Assembly: GCA_963768165.1 (NCBI GenBank)
Contig: CAVYHJ010000026.1
Location: 186,001 to 250,000, forward strand
Source: CAVYHJ01 sp963768165 [NCBI: uncultured bacterium]
Lineage (GTDB): Bacteria; UBP4; UBA4092
Direction: 5' to 3'
DNA length: 64,000 bases
Positions 17,481 through 25,357 of this stretch are shown here, piece by piece. Position 1 is the first letter of the stretch; each line of letters begins with the position of its first letter. The position numbers were made by a program, and so were the translations under genes. Below the pieces are notes generated by a model. The model ran no database searches. It saw nothing but the letters and a program-made list of their open reading frames with translations, and was not told where the DNA came from.

Positions 17481-18386
17481 ATGGATCAACATATTCAGAC
17501 GATTCGAAAAAAAATTAATAATCTTCTTACTGTGAATCATATCATTGTTAATGTGGTGGGAGATTCTTCGGTTGAACAACACCATAACAAAATCCGTTGC
17601 TATTGTCCTATTCATGGGGAAAAACTGTTTCGCACCCTTACTATTGACATTGATGACCGTACATTTAAGTGTTCCTATACCATGTGCAAAGCGTTTCAGG
17701 GTGGCGATTTGATGACCCTCTATTGTATGGTAACACACACCTCCATAGAAGAGGCTACTCAATTTTGGGCAGCTCAGTTGGGTCTGGAACATCCTATGTC
17801 GGCTGGAAGTAAGGAAACTGAAAAAAGTAAAATTACCCTTTCTCAAAAGGCAGCACGCACGGCGATGATTCCCTTTGGTGCTTCCCCCAAATTATCCAAG
17901 GATTCCACGCAGAATTCTATCTTCGATTTCGTCCAGCGGGAGATTGATAGGACTCTCCGTTATAAACGGTCACTGAGTTTAATTCTTATTGAATTCGAAC
18001 GATCCATATTTGAACAAAAAACCATTGACTCGGAATTCCGCGATAAGTTTTTTAATGCGGTGATTGAAGTCATTGTGGGCACCATCCGGGTCGCGGACGC
18101 CTGGGCACGCTATGATGACGACCAATATGTTGTTTTACTCCCTGAAACCGAACAGGACAATGCTGAAATTGTTATCAAGAAATTAAAAGCTTCCGTTTTG
18201 AAATATTGCAAAGCTAATCCGAACGACTTCCCATTCCAGGCAGAAGAAATTCAAAATCGCTTGAATGTAGGAATCGCCAGTATCTCCGCTTCCGAACAAA
18301 ACACCAAAATTACAGCCGAAGTTCTTTTCGAAAGAGCGCAACAATACCTAAAAAAACAAGATTTTAGACGTTCCGTCACCGTCTAG
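17481..18386 (+). CDS. CHC2 (primase-type) zinc finger fused to a degenerate GGDEF domain
   Basis: A 301-residue protein with two parts. Residues 36-90 resemble the DnaG-type CHC2 zinc finger: C40-Y-C42-P-I-H45-G-E, then a strand and F-K-C64-x4-C69 with Gln-Gly-Gly-Asp after it, as in the C-x-x-C-x-x-G-G-D end of primase fingers. Residues about 155-295 look like a GGDEF domain (RYKRSLSLILIEF, VRVADAWARYDDDQYVVLLPET, then a helix), but the GGDEF signature is DDDQY, so diguanylate cyclase activity is unlikely. AAAGGAA precedes the ATG. It may sense nucleic acid or nucleotide; its function is unknown. Confidence 0.65.
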   Translation: MDQHIQTIRKKINNLLTVNHIIVNVVGDSSVEQHHNKIRCYCPIHGEKLFRTLTIDIDDRTFKCSYTMCKAFQGGDLMTLYCMVTHTSIEEATQFWAAQLGLEHPMSAGSKETEKSKITLSQKAARTAMIPFGASPKLSKDSTQNSIFDFVQREIDRTLRYKRSLSLILIEFERSIFEQKTIDSEFRDKFFNAVIEVIVGTIRVADAWARYDDDQYVVLLPETEQDNAEIVIKKLKASVLKYCKANPNDFPFQAEEIQNRLNVGIASISASEQNTKITAEVLFERAQQYLKKQDFRRSVTV

Positions 18387-18504
18387 AACCCCCCTTTTTC
18401 CTATTTCCAACATTGATTTTATTGAGATTAAATACTTAATCTTAAAGTATTCTTAGCGAACCGCCAGCGAAACACCAGCGAACCTAGAACGAACATGAAG
18501 CGGA

Positions 18505-18540
18505 GCAGGGATGAAGAAGATCGATCTCCTTCATCCCTGC
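18505..18540. repeat. Near-perfect palindrome (18-bp arms)
   Basis: GCAGGGATGAAGAAGATC is followed at once by its near-reverse complement, with a single mismatch. It lies between the convergent CHC2-GGDEF and M20 hydrolase genes and would form a strong hairpin on either strand, but no T tract follows on either side. Confidence 0.7.
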
Positions 18541-18612
18541 CTTATAGTTATTTAAATTAATTAGCGTTGTGAAATAAGGTAGGTTTTCTTTCTTTTTTCT
18601 GTTAAAAACTGA

Positions 18613-18647
18613 GTCGGGAATGAAATGCCCTTCTTCTTTCCCGACGC
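18613..18647. repeat. REP-like palindromic element, copy A
   Basis: An 8-bp perfect stem GTCGGGAA/TTCCCGAC surrounds a 17- to 19-base loop. The reverse complement matches the element at 37140-37176 at about 31 of 35 positions. On the minus strand it is followed by TCAGTTTTTAAC, so this copy may also terminate the M20 hydrolase transcript. Confidence 0.7.
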
Positions 18648-18662
18648 TAACGTCTAATTATA

Positions 18663-19877
18663 TTACTTCCCTTTTCTAACTTTATCCGATTCTGCCATCA
18701 TCTTGGGGAAGACGGCATAGAATATCGAAGCCTTGAGTAAATCGTTCACTGGCACGTATTCTTTGACGGTATGGGCGATATCTTCTCTTCCCGGGCCGAA
18801 TCCTATTGTCGGAATCCCTAAACGTCCTGCGGATGCCACGCCATTGGTGGAGAACGTCCAGCGTGTGACAATGGGCGGTTTGCCTAAAGCTATTTTCCCG
18901 GCTTCATATCCTACTTTTACTAGCGGAGAATCTTCCGGTGTGAGCCAAGTCGGGAAATATTTTTCCTGACCGACTTTTAACCCTGTCCAGCAAGTTGCTT
19001 CATATTGCAATATTTCTACTTTTGCGTCTTTACCATGTGGTAAAGACTTGATTTGTTGAATTGCCAGTTCCTTCGTTTCCCCAATCGTCAATCTCCTGTC
19101 CAGATAAATGGTACATTCATCCGGTACGGCGCACAGACTGGGGGTCTGGCATTCTACTTTCGATACCACCACTGTCCCTTTCCCCAAAAACTTATCCACT
19201 TTCAATTTCTCATTCAACGCTTCAATTTCTTTGATAATGGGTGCCATCTTATAAATTGCATTAATTCCCATTTGCGGCATGGAACCGTGACAGGATTTCC
19301 CTTTGGTGGTGACTTTAATTTCCATCCGTCCCCGATGTCCCCTATGCAATTTCATATCCGTAGAGTCCGTTATCACCACATAATCCGGTTTGATACCTTC
19401 CTTCTGAACTATATGTAATATGGGCAACCCATCGCAGTCTTCTTCCTGGCAAGTGCAGGTGATATAAAGGGTATAATCGTCTTCCAGTCCCAATTTCTTA
19501 ATCAATTTCCCGCCATACACCATTCCTGCCGTCCCGCATTTCTGGTCAGCCGCTCCCCGTCCATAAATCTTTCCGCCCTTCAACACTCCCCCAAATGGGT
19601 CAACTTTCCAGGGTTGGGATGGAGTAACATGCACCGTATCAATATGCCCGTCTATCATAATTTTGGTCTTGCCTTTGCCAATCTGCCCAATCAGGTTCCC
19701 CATCTTATCTATCTTGATTTTATCAAACCCCACTTCATCCATCTCATCCGCTATCCGCCGTATCACTTTCTCCTCTTCACAGGAATAGGACTTCGTCTTC
19801 ACCAAATCCTGCATAAACTTGGTAATTTTCCCTCGATTCTTCTCAGCTTCTTTGCGTAATATACTTGGACTAATCAT
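18663..19877 (-). CDS. YgeY-type M20 family metallohydrolase
   Basis: A 404-residue M20 peptidase/deacylase. Metal-binding elements are present: H in IMIDGHIDTV, D in YGRGAADQK, the Glu pair in TCQEEDCDG, D in VVITDSTD and the terminal H in REDIAHTVKEYV. The PSQPWKVDPFGGVLKGGKIYGRG stretch and the overall length match YgeY proteins, which are annotated as linked to selenium metabolism because of their usual neighbours. No selenium or xanthine genes are nearby, so a general dipeptidase/deacetylase role is just as possible. A promoter and a strong ribosome-binding site (AAAAAGGAG) precede it. Confidence 0.85.
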   Translation of the reverse strand: MISPSILRKEAEKNRGKITKFMQDLVKTKSYSCEEEKVIRRIADEMDEVGFDKIKIDKMGNLIGQIGKGKTKIMIDGHIDTVHVTPSQPWKVDPFGGVLKGGKIYGRGAADQKCGTAGMVYGGKLIKKLGLEDDYTLYITCTCQEEDCDGLPILHIVQKEGIKPDYVVITDSTDMKLHRGHRGRMEIKVTTKGKSCHGSMPQMGINAIYKMAPIIKEIEALNEKLKVDKFLGKGTVVVSKVECQTPSLCAVPDECTIYLDRRLTIGETKELAIQQIKSLPHGKDAKVEILQYEATCWTGLKVGQEKYFPTWLTPEDSPLVKVGYEAGKIALGKPPIVTRWTFSTNGVASAGRLGIPTIGFGPGREDIAHTVKEYVPVNDLLKASIFYAVFPKMMAESDKVRKGK

Positions 19878-19906
19878 ATTTTCTCCTTTTTGATATAATA
19901 GATTAT

Positions 19907-19935
19907 AATTTAGGATAAAAAAAAGGGAGTGTCAA
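19907..19935 (-). promoter_or_regulatory. Sigma70-like promoter for the M20 hydrolase gene
   Basis: Read on the minus strand, TTGACA (19935-19930), 17 bases and TAAATT (19912-19907), with a further TATAAT immediately downstream (19907-19902). It lies about 30 bp before the ATG. Confidence 0.6.
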
Positions 19936-19991
19936 GTAAGTAAAGAATCGATAATTGTTTAAGGATTGTAAAAAAAATACAAGGCTATAAA

Positions 19992-20795
19992 ATGCATGTA
20001 TATAAAGTGGCTTTGATAGATATAGGTGAATACCTACCACTTTCCCTCAAAAACTTCTCCAAAGAATTGGATTCCATGCAGGTATCTTTCTATTTTGAAG
20101 AAGCAGGGTCAATTACATCTGATGTTCTCGGCAATCCGGATGTTGATGATGATTGGTATGATGTATCAACAATGTTTAATCTTATGAAAAAAAAGATATC
20201 TTCAGATGATTACCATTTTATCGTAGGAATCACACAATCAAAAATTACCGATAAAACCGAATTGGCTGGGAAGACTGAGAAGGACTATTTTTCCCAAAGT
20301 GATTTACAACAACACAGTATAATTAGTGTAAACAAGCAAGTCTTGAAGTACAATTCACCCAATAAAGGTAATAATAAATATGTTGCGCACTTGTTAATGA
20401 ATGAACTATTAAGAAATCTTGCTAAAAAGAGCTTAAATCATCTTGGACAAAAACCTTGTCTTTTCAATGAATGTGAAGATAGGTCTATATTGTCCGAATG
20501 TATCGAACAGAGTCGAATATGTCATAACTGTTTGGCTGAATTGAAGAAAAATAATGTGAGCGATTCCATTTTAAAAGATGTCTCGAAGATTTTGGCTTGG
20601 TGTCGCCTTAATAGTTGGGAGTTCGCATTTAAAAATATATTACAACATCCTTTTTCTGTTCTTGGATTAGGAATAGGATTAGGTTGGTTTACGTCAGTCT
20701 TTATTACTAAAGAGTATTATCCAATCATATTGGCTATAACGATTCTTCCAGTGTTTATCGTTTTTCTACTTAGCAGGTTCTCAAAATTGAATTGA
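19992..20795 (+). CDS. Degenerate zincin (archaemetzincin-like) protein with C-terminal membrane helices
   Basis: A 267-residue protein of no certain family. Residues 75-180 resemble archaemetzincins in order: a strand with Val-Gly-Ile-Thr (78-81), then SIISVNKQVL, a helix, and a cysteine set C156-x4-C161 ... C177-x2-C180, close to the C-x4-C ... C-x-x-C zinc site of that family. The catalytic HExxH is not present; the helix reads NELLR at the matching place (N137, E138, R141), so protease activity is not expected. Residues 216-262 form two membrane helices. It is the first gene of a four-gene operon with a SET protein. Confidence 0.45.
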   Translation: MHVYKVALIDIGEYLPLSLKNFSKELDSMQVSFYFEEAGSITSDVLGNPDVDDDWYDVSTMFNLMKKKISSDDYHFIVGITQSKITDKTELAGKTEKDYFSQSDLQQHSIISVNKQVLKYNSPNKGNNKYVAHLLMNELLRNLAKKSLNHLGQKPCLFNECEDRSILSECIEQSRICHNCLAELKKNNVSDSILKDVSKILAWCRLNSWEFAFKNILQHPFSVLGLGIGLGWFTSVFITKEYYPIILAITILPVFIVFLLSRFSKLN

Positions 20796-20810
20796 TAAAA
20801 AGGATATGAA

Positions 20811-21212
20811 ATGCCTAAAAGTAGCCCACATTTTAAAGTTCTAGTTCGCCTTGCTCCATCTAAAATTCACGGAGTTGGTGTTGTTGCTATTCTTCCAATT
20901 AAGAAGGGTGAATATGTCTTCGGAGCAGATGATTCTGAAATGATATGGGTAAAGAAATCATCTATTCGACATCTGCCAAAGCAAATAAGAAAATTATATA
21001 AAGATTTTTGTATTCTAAAGAATAATCTGTATGGTTGTCCTAAAAATTTTAACGAACTTACACCTTCTTGGTATTTGAATCATTCAACAAAACCAAATGT
21101 TGCAGCTGACGAGGATTACAGGTTTTATGCAATTAGAAATATTAAGAAAGGTGAGGAGCTTACGGTAGATTATACGACTTTTTCCAAGAAGCTTCGAAAA
21201 TTTCAAAAGTAA
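20811..21212 (+). CDS. SET domain protein (putative lysine methyltransferase)
   Basis: A 133-residue stand-alone SET domain. The three signature regions are visible: SKIHGVGVVA (about residue 18), the pseudoknot motif SWYLNHSTKPNV (about 86) and AIRNIKKGEELTVDYT (about 107), which includes the SAM-binding Asn-His and the catalytic Tyr. There is no post-SET cysteine cluster. Bacterial SET proteins methylate lysines of varied targets; the target is unknown here. AAAAGGAT precedes the ATG, and the gene follows the zincin-like gene by 15 bp. A second SET protein of different design is at 31849-32247. Confidence 0.85.
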   Translation: MPKSSPHFKVLVRLAPSKIHGVGVVAILPIKKGEYVFGADDSEMIWVKKSSIRHLPKQIRKLYKDFCILKNNLYGCPKNFNELTPSWYLNHSTKPNVAADEDYRFYAIRNIKKGEELTVDYTTFSKKLRKFQK

Positions 21213-21241
21213 AACAGAAGTTGGAGTAGAAGGTAACAAAT

Positions 21242-21619
21242 ATGGGTGTGAAAAGATGGATAGTACCTTTTTTAATGATAATCCTGATAGGGATATGGGG
21301 ATGTTCCAAAGCCCCCTCGAAAAGTCAGATAAGAGAACTTGTACGTAATAAAATGCAAGTGGATGTTCCACCGCAATTGGCGCATACTCTTTTACCGGCG
21401 TCCAAAGCGGAGATTAGTGTAATCGAGGTCAGGAAAGTCGGAGAAGTCCAGACCATCAATTCCAAAGAATATTATCCCGCCATTGTCTATAGTAAAGGGA
21501 CCTGTGTCGCCATACTAGGGAATAGAGTTCCTTTTGAAGGAGAACAGGAATATTATTTCTGGAAAACCGCCTATGGGGATTGGACCGTCACCCACCTCAA
21601 AGAGAACATCGGGAAATAA
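21242..21619 (+). CDS. Hypothetical lipoprotein
   Basis: A 125-residue protein with a basic N terminus, a hydrophobic signal (about residues 6-19) and a lipobox-like Ile-Trp-Gly-Cys at 18-21, so it should be processed by lipoprotein signal peptidase and acylated (Lnt is also encoded in this window). The mature domain ends in a FWKTAYGDWTVTHLKENIG segment and is not recognisable. GAAGG precedes the ATG. It lies between the SET gene and a small membrane protein gene in the same operon; whether it shares their function is unknown. Confidence 0.75.
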   Translation: MGVKRWIVPFLMIILIGIWGCSKAPSKSQIRELVRNKMQVDVPPQLAHTLLPASKAEISVIEVRKVGEVQTINSKEYYPAIVYSKGTCVAILGNRVPFEGEQEYYFWKTAYGDWTVTHLKENIGK

Positions 21620-21632
21620 ACAGGAGGAAAAT

Positions 21633-21845
21633 ATGTTTGGAATCATAGCACTGGTCGCGTTTTGGGTAGGGATAGCTTTTCTATGGTCGGAGGATGGGCC
21701 CAAGATTCCAATTATATTTATTATTCTTTGGCTTATTGGATTCTTCGGTCTGCCAAGGTTCGGATTGAGCGGGTTCTCGATGCCTTATGAAGCCATTCTG
21801 GCAATCATTGTCCTAATGACTTGGAAAGTCAAATCTTCCATTTAA
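21633..21845 (+). CDS. Small two- or three-helix membrane protein
   Basis: A 70-residue, highly hydrophobic protein with helices at about 1-18, 24-42 and 48-65. The ATG at 21633 has a perfect AGGAGG site eight bases upstream; the frame is open further upstream, but that part overlaps the lipoprotein gene. It is the last gene of the four-gene operon, with a hairpin and T tract 60 bp downstream. Function unknown. Confidence 0.65.
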   Translation: MFGIIALVAFWVGIAFLWSEDGPKIPIIFIILWLIGFFGLPRFGLSGFSMPYEAILAIIVLMTWKVKSSI

Positions 21846-21908
21846 TCTATATATCCGGGTGCTTACCGCTCATTTAATTGCCCGCCATTTCCATGATTTC
21901 AAAGGCAG

Positions 21909-21936
21909 CTTTGTACAAACGTACAAAGTTTTATCT
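21909..21936 (+). terminator. Rho-independent terminator of the zincin/SET operon
   Basis: CTTTGTAC (21909-21916), loop AAAC and GTACAAAG (21921-21928) form a perfect 8-bp stem followed by TTTTATCT. Confidence 0.7.
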
Positions 21937-21981
21937 ATAATAGTATCAATCATTTATAGTTTTTAATATTTATAATTTACT

Positions 21982-22479
21982 TTAAATTCTCTCATCCGAA
22001 AAAATACTTTTAAACCAATGTTTGGCCTTTTTGAAAATAACTTTCAAATCCAAAGGATCCGCAAAATCGTCCACCTGATACTTTCCAAATAATCGTAAAT
22101 ATTGATCAAGGGTTTCATATTGAGCGGAAACGCTACTGATTTTTAAACGCTTGGCTCTGTCATTCACTTTCTCAAAGAAATTTTCAATTTTACTATTGTT
22201 TTTTAATACCTCGGGGGCTAATTCCTCAGCAAGCTTATCAGTCGGTAATAATTTATCCTGTGGGACATCCAATGCCTTGGATAACTCGGTTAGCAAAAAT
22301 CGGACAGTATCTTTGTTTAATTGTGATTGTCTATAGTACTTATAATAGAAATCATCAAACGTTAAGGTTGGTCGTCGCTGTAATACCTTCTTCCTCTTTT
22401 TCTTAAACCGGTTTGCTTTAAATAATCCGTATAAAGCACCGATATAAAAGATTACTTTTACAATAGCCCACCATTCCAT
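21982..22479 (-). CDS. Membrane-anchored protein with an acyl-carrier-like helical domain
   Basis: A 165-residue protein. A single N-terminal membrane helix (about 5-22) is followed by a very basic stretch (RFKKKRKKVLQRR). Residues 40-95 resemble the DUF1493/acyl-carrier-protein helical bundle (F-x-Y, LTELSKALDVPQDKLLPTDKLAEEL), but there is no DSL phosphopantetheine motif, so a carrier function is not supported. The remainder is helical and unassigned. It is convergent with the zincin/SET operon and stands alone. The family match is tentative. Confidence 0.5.
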   Translation of the reverse strand: MEWWAIVKVIFYIGALYGLFKANRFKKKRKKVLQRRPTLTFDDFYYKYYRQSQLNKDTVRFLLTELSKALDVPQDKLLPTDKLAEELAPEVLKNNSKIENFFEKVNDRAKRLKISSVSAQYETLDQYLRLFGKYQVDDFADPLDLKVIFKKAKHWFKSIFSDERI

Positions 22480-22650
22480 ATCTTATCAATTCCTCCCAAA
22501 TTTATAAAAAACTAGTCTATCTTAATCAGTCAAATTTTGTCCATGAAAATGGTTGCAAGATGTTTGTGGTAGGATAGAAATTAGCGTAATGCTATAAATT
22601 GTCGAGCACTTCATTCGACCTTTGGATACACCCTAGAAAGGAATACAAAC

Positions 22651-23382
22651 ATGGATTCATTATTTGGAAAAGTTGCTCTTGTCACAGGAGCCAGCCGGGG
22701 AATCGGGAAAGCTATCGCTCTCGCCCTTGCTAAAGCCGGTTGCGATATTACCGTTAATTTTCGTGCGAAAGAAAGAGAAGCCCAGGATGTTTGCACGGAG
22801 ATTCAAACACTGGGACGCCGTGCGGTTGCCATAGGCGCCGATGTTTCCAAGTCGAAAGACGTACATCGCATGATAGACATCGTTGAAAAAGAATTGGGCA
22901 CAATATCTATTTTAGTCAATAACGCGGGTATTGCGAAGACACAATCTATCGCTGAAATCACAGAAAAAGAATGGGATGAGACGATGGATATTAATCTTAA
23001 ATCTGCGTTTCTTGTAACGCAAAGAGTTCTTCCTAAAATGAGAGCGCAAAAATGGGGTCGTATTATCAATCTTTCTTCCGCAGCCGCTCAAATGGGAGGG
23101 GTGGTCGGTCCCCATTATTCTGCCTCCAAAGCGGGAGTCATTGGATTAACCCATTCCTACGCGATACTACTTGCCAAGGAAGGAATAACCGTCAATACCA
23201 TTGCCCCCGGTCCTGTGACTACCGATATGGCTACCGGTAATCCCCAACTTCGACCGGACATGATACCCATCGGACGGTTTGGTACAGTAGATGAAATTGC
23301 GGATACTGCTGTTCTACTCGCGTCCAACGGATTTATTACGGGACAGACCTTTAACGTCAACGGCGGAAGATATATGAGCTAA
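22651..23382 (+). CDS. SDR family oxidoreductase, 3-oxoacyl-ACP reductase-like
   Basis: A 243-residue classical short-chain dehydrogenase. The cofactor motif TGASRGIG is at residue 12, NNAG at about 90, and the catalytic Ser (INLSSAAA), Tyr and Lys (YSASKAG) are all present; the C terminus ends in ITGQTFNVNGGRYMS as in FabG proteins. It may reduce 3-oxoacyl-ACP or another carbonyl compound with NADPH. The gene is not next to other fatty-acid genes, so the FabG role is not proven. A GAAAGGA site lies upstream of the ATG. Confidence 0.88.
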   Translation: MDSLFGKVALVTGASRGIGKAIALALAKAGCDITVNFRAKEREAQDVCTEIQTLGRRAVAIGADVSKSKDVHRMIDIVEKELGTISILVNNAGIAKTQSIAEITEKEWDETMDINLKSAFLVTQRVLPKMRAQKWGRIINLSSAAAQMGGVVGPHYSASKAGVIGLTHSYAILLAKEGITVNTIAPGPVTTDMATGNPQLRPDMIPIGRFGTVDEIADTAVLLASNGFITGQTFNVNGGRYMS

Positions 23383-23393
23383 GAGGGTACTTA

Positions 23394-23981
23394 TTATTCC
23401 CCGTCATGGATGGAGACGCGGGTAAGTTTATCATTTTTAAAGGTGTAGTAGGCGTCATAATTATAGTTGACCCGTTTATCTTCTTTATTCGTGGTATTAA
23501 AAATAATTACTTTGGTATTATTTCCCTTATCTTCATGGGTGGGCTTACCCAAAAGAGTTACCACGTCCGCTTGTTTCATACCCCATTGAATCTTCTGATC
23601 TACAGTAGGGGTTGAGGGAAGGTTGGTAATGACCGCTTTCTTGAGAGAATAGGGTTTGGGAATATCGAGTCCATCGATAATTTCCACGTCTTCCACTTTC
23701 TTATCCAATCCAATGGAAATATGAAGAGTATAACTATGTCTCTGATTGGTATAATACCGTGCCCGACCATGATCCGGGTCCCAGAAAGAGGCGCCATTCC
23801 CATATAATTTAATAATATCCGAATCATTCATTTTACCGGGTCGGACGCCACAGATTTCTTGAACCAGGGGATACGTTGAAACCAGTTTAGTGGTTGTGTC
23901 TGTTGATTGGGAATGTGCATTTCCCCAAAAGATACTGGTCATGAATAGTGCGAGCAGTATAAAGAATGGTCTTTGGAACAT
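23394..23981 (-). CDS. Secreted protein with SmpA/BamE-like repeats
   Basis: A 195-residue protein with a clear signal peptide (FFILLALFMTSIFWGNAHSQS, cleavage near residue 24). Two related segments follow, GVRPGKMNDSDIIKLYGNGA (about 46) and IQWGMKQADVVTLLGKPTHED (about 127), each followed by a beta-rich stretch with Y-x-F or Y-Y-T-F. This layout resembles the alpha/beta SmpA/OmlA or beta-lactamase-inhibitor-like repeat, in which G-M-x-x-x-x-V-x-x-L-x-G-x-P is typical. Function unknown; periplasmic location is likely. Confidence 0.6.
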   Translation of the reverse strand: MFQRPFFILLALFMTSIFWGNAHSQSTDTTTKLVSTYPLVQEICGVRPGKMNDSDIIKLYGNGASFWDPDHGRARYYTNQRHSYTLHISIGLDKKVEDVEIIDGLDIPKPYSLKKAVITNLPSTPTVDQKIQWGMKQADVVTLLGKPTHEDKGNNTKVIIFNTTNKEDKRVNYNYDAYYTFKNDKLTRVSIHDGE

Positions 23982-24164
23982 TTTAGTGAATTCTCCTCTT
24001 AATAAATTTATATTTACTATTACGTTTTAATTATACTGGATTCTCGAAAGAAAAGTTAGATATATGATAAAATGATAATCCAGAAAATATTAGCGAGACA
24101 GTCTAAAACCCATAGAATTCCCAATTATTAAGTAAACGTATTTAACCAAAAAAGGAGAATACAA

Positions 24165-25334
24165 ATGATTTCATGGCGTATGGGCATTGTATTACCAATT
24201 GCATTCCTCTTTACCAATCTAACCCATTCTCAAAGTTGGACCCAGCTTTTCCCAACCGATAGTACTTCTTCTACGGCACGTACAGGTCAATCTGCTGTCT
24301 ATGATAATGTCCATAATCAAATGATGTATTTTGGAGGATATCAGGGTTACTATAGGAATGAGGTATGGGCGCTCAGTTCATCCAATGGATTGGGTGGAGC
24401 ACCCACTTGGACAAAACTTTTACCTACAGGGAGTACACCGACCGCACGAGGTTATCAATCTGCTGTCTATGATAATGCCAATAATCTGATGATTGTTTTT
24501 GGAGGATATGATTACTCGACAACGGGTGTTTTCATGAATGATGTGTGGGTTCTCAGTACTGCCAATGGACTAGGAGGGACTCCGTCTTGGACAGAACTTT
24601 TCCCAACCGGGAGTATGCCGTCCACACGTTTTGCGCATACGGCTGTTTATGATACGACCAATAATAAAATGATTATTTATGGAGGGAGAATATATGACGG
24701 TAACGGGTACGCCAACGATGCCTGGGTACTTAGTAATGCCAATGGATTGGATTCTACCACTCCTTCTTGGACACAACTAACAACGACCGGGGGAATTGCG
24801 CCCATGCGATATGGGCATACCGCCGTTTATGATAATACGAATAATCGGATGATTGTCTTTGGGGGAGCCAGTAGCAATAATGTTTTGGGCTTTACAAATG
24901 AAATCTGGGTTCTCACCCATGCCAATGGGTTGGGAGGAACACCTGTTTGGACTCAGATTACCACGACAGGGAGTAGTGCAACCACACGTTATTTCCATTC
25001 TGCAGTCTATAATGCCGCTAATAATCAAATGACTATCTTTGGGGGAAATACTTATAGTACAACCAATCTTTTCCTGAACGATGTGTGGACATTGAATAAT
25101 GCCAATGGATTAGGGGGAACACCTGCCTGGACTCAAATTACGACTGCAAGCAGCCCACCGGGACGTGAAGAACATTCTGCTGTTTATGATGCTGCCAATA
25201 ACCGGATGACCATCTTTGGCGGACTAAATGATTCCTCCTCAAATTTGAATGATATATGGGTGCTTGATTTAAATGTTGTCCCAGTCAAAGATTGGATGTA
25301 TTACTCTACTGAAATGGATAATAAGCGACAGTGA
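24165..25334 (+). CDS. Secreted Kelch-repeat (six-bladed propeller) protein
   Basis: A 389-residue protein with a signal peptide (about residues 1-24) and six Kelch-like repeats of about 58 residues, each with R-x-x-H/Q-S/T-A-V-Y-D, a double-Gly FGG or YGG, W-V/A-L and NGLGG-P-W-x-x-L/I. They should form a closed propeller in the periplasm, on the surface or outside the cell. No enzymatic domain is visible; the last 20 residues (VVPVKDWMYYSTEMDN) are an unknown tail. AAAGGAG precedes the ATG. It is convergent with a GH99/WbsX-like gene; a joint role in binding or degrading polysaccharides is possible. Confidence 0.8.
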   Translation: MISWRMGIVLPIAFLFTNLTHSQSWTQLFPTDSTSSTARTGQSAVYDNVHNQMMYFGGYQGYYRNEVWALSSSNGLGGAPTWTKLLPTGSTPTARGYQSAVYDNANNLMIVFGGYDYSTTGVFMNDVWVLSTANGLGGTPSWTELFPTGSMPSTRFAHTAVYDTTNNKMIIYGGRIYDGNGYANDAWVLSNANGLDSTTPSWTQLTTTGGIAPMRYGHTAVYDNTNNRMIVFGGASSNNVLGFTNEIWVLTHANGLGGTPVWTQITTTGSSATTRYFHSAVYNAANNQMTIFGGNTYSTTNLFLNDVWTLNNANGLGGTPAWTQITTASSPPGREEHSAVYDAANNRMTIFGGLNDSSSNLNDIWVLDLNVVPVKDWMYYSTEMDNKRQ

Positions 25335-25357
25335 TATTGTTCATGGGGATTGAATGA

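Noticed and set aside
18505-18540. Terminator between the convergent CHC2-GGDEF and M20 genes
   Set aside because: The hairpin is strong but neither side has a T tract, so it is reported only as a palindrome.
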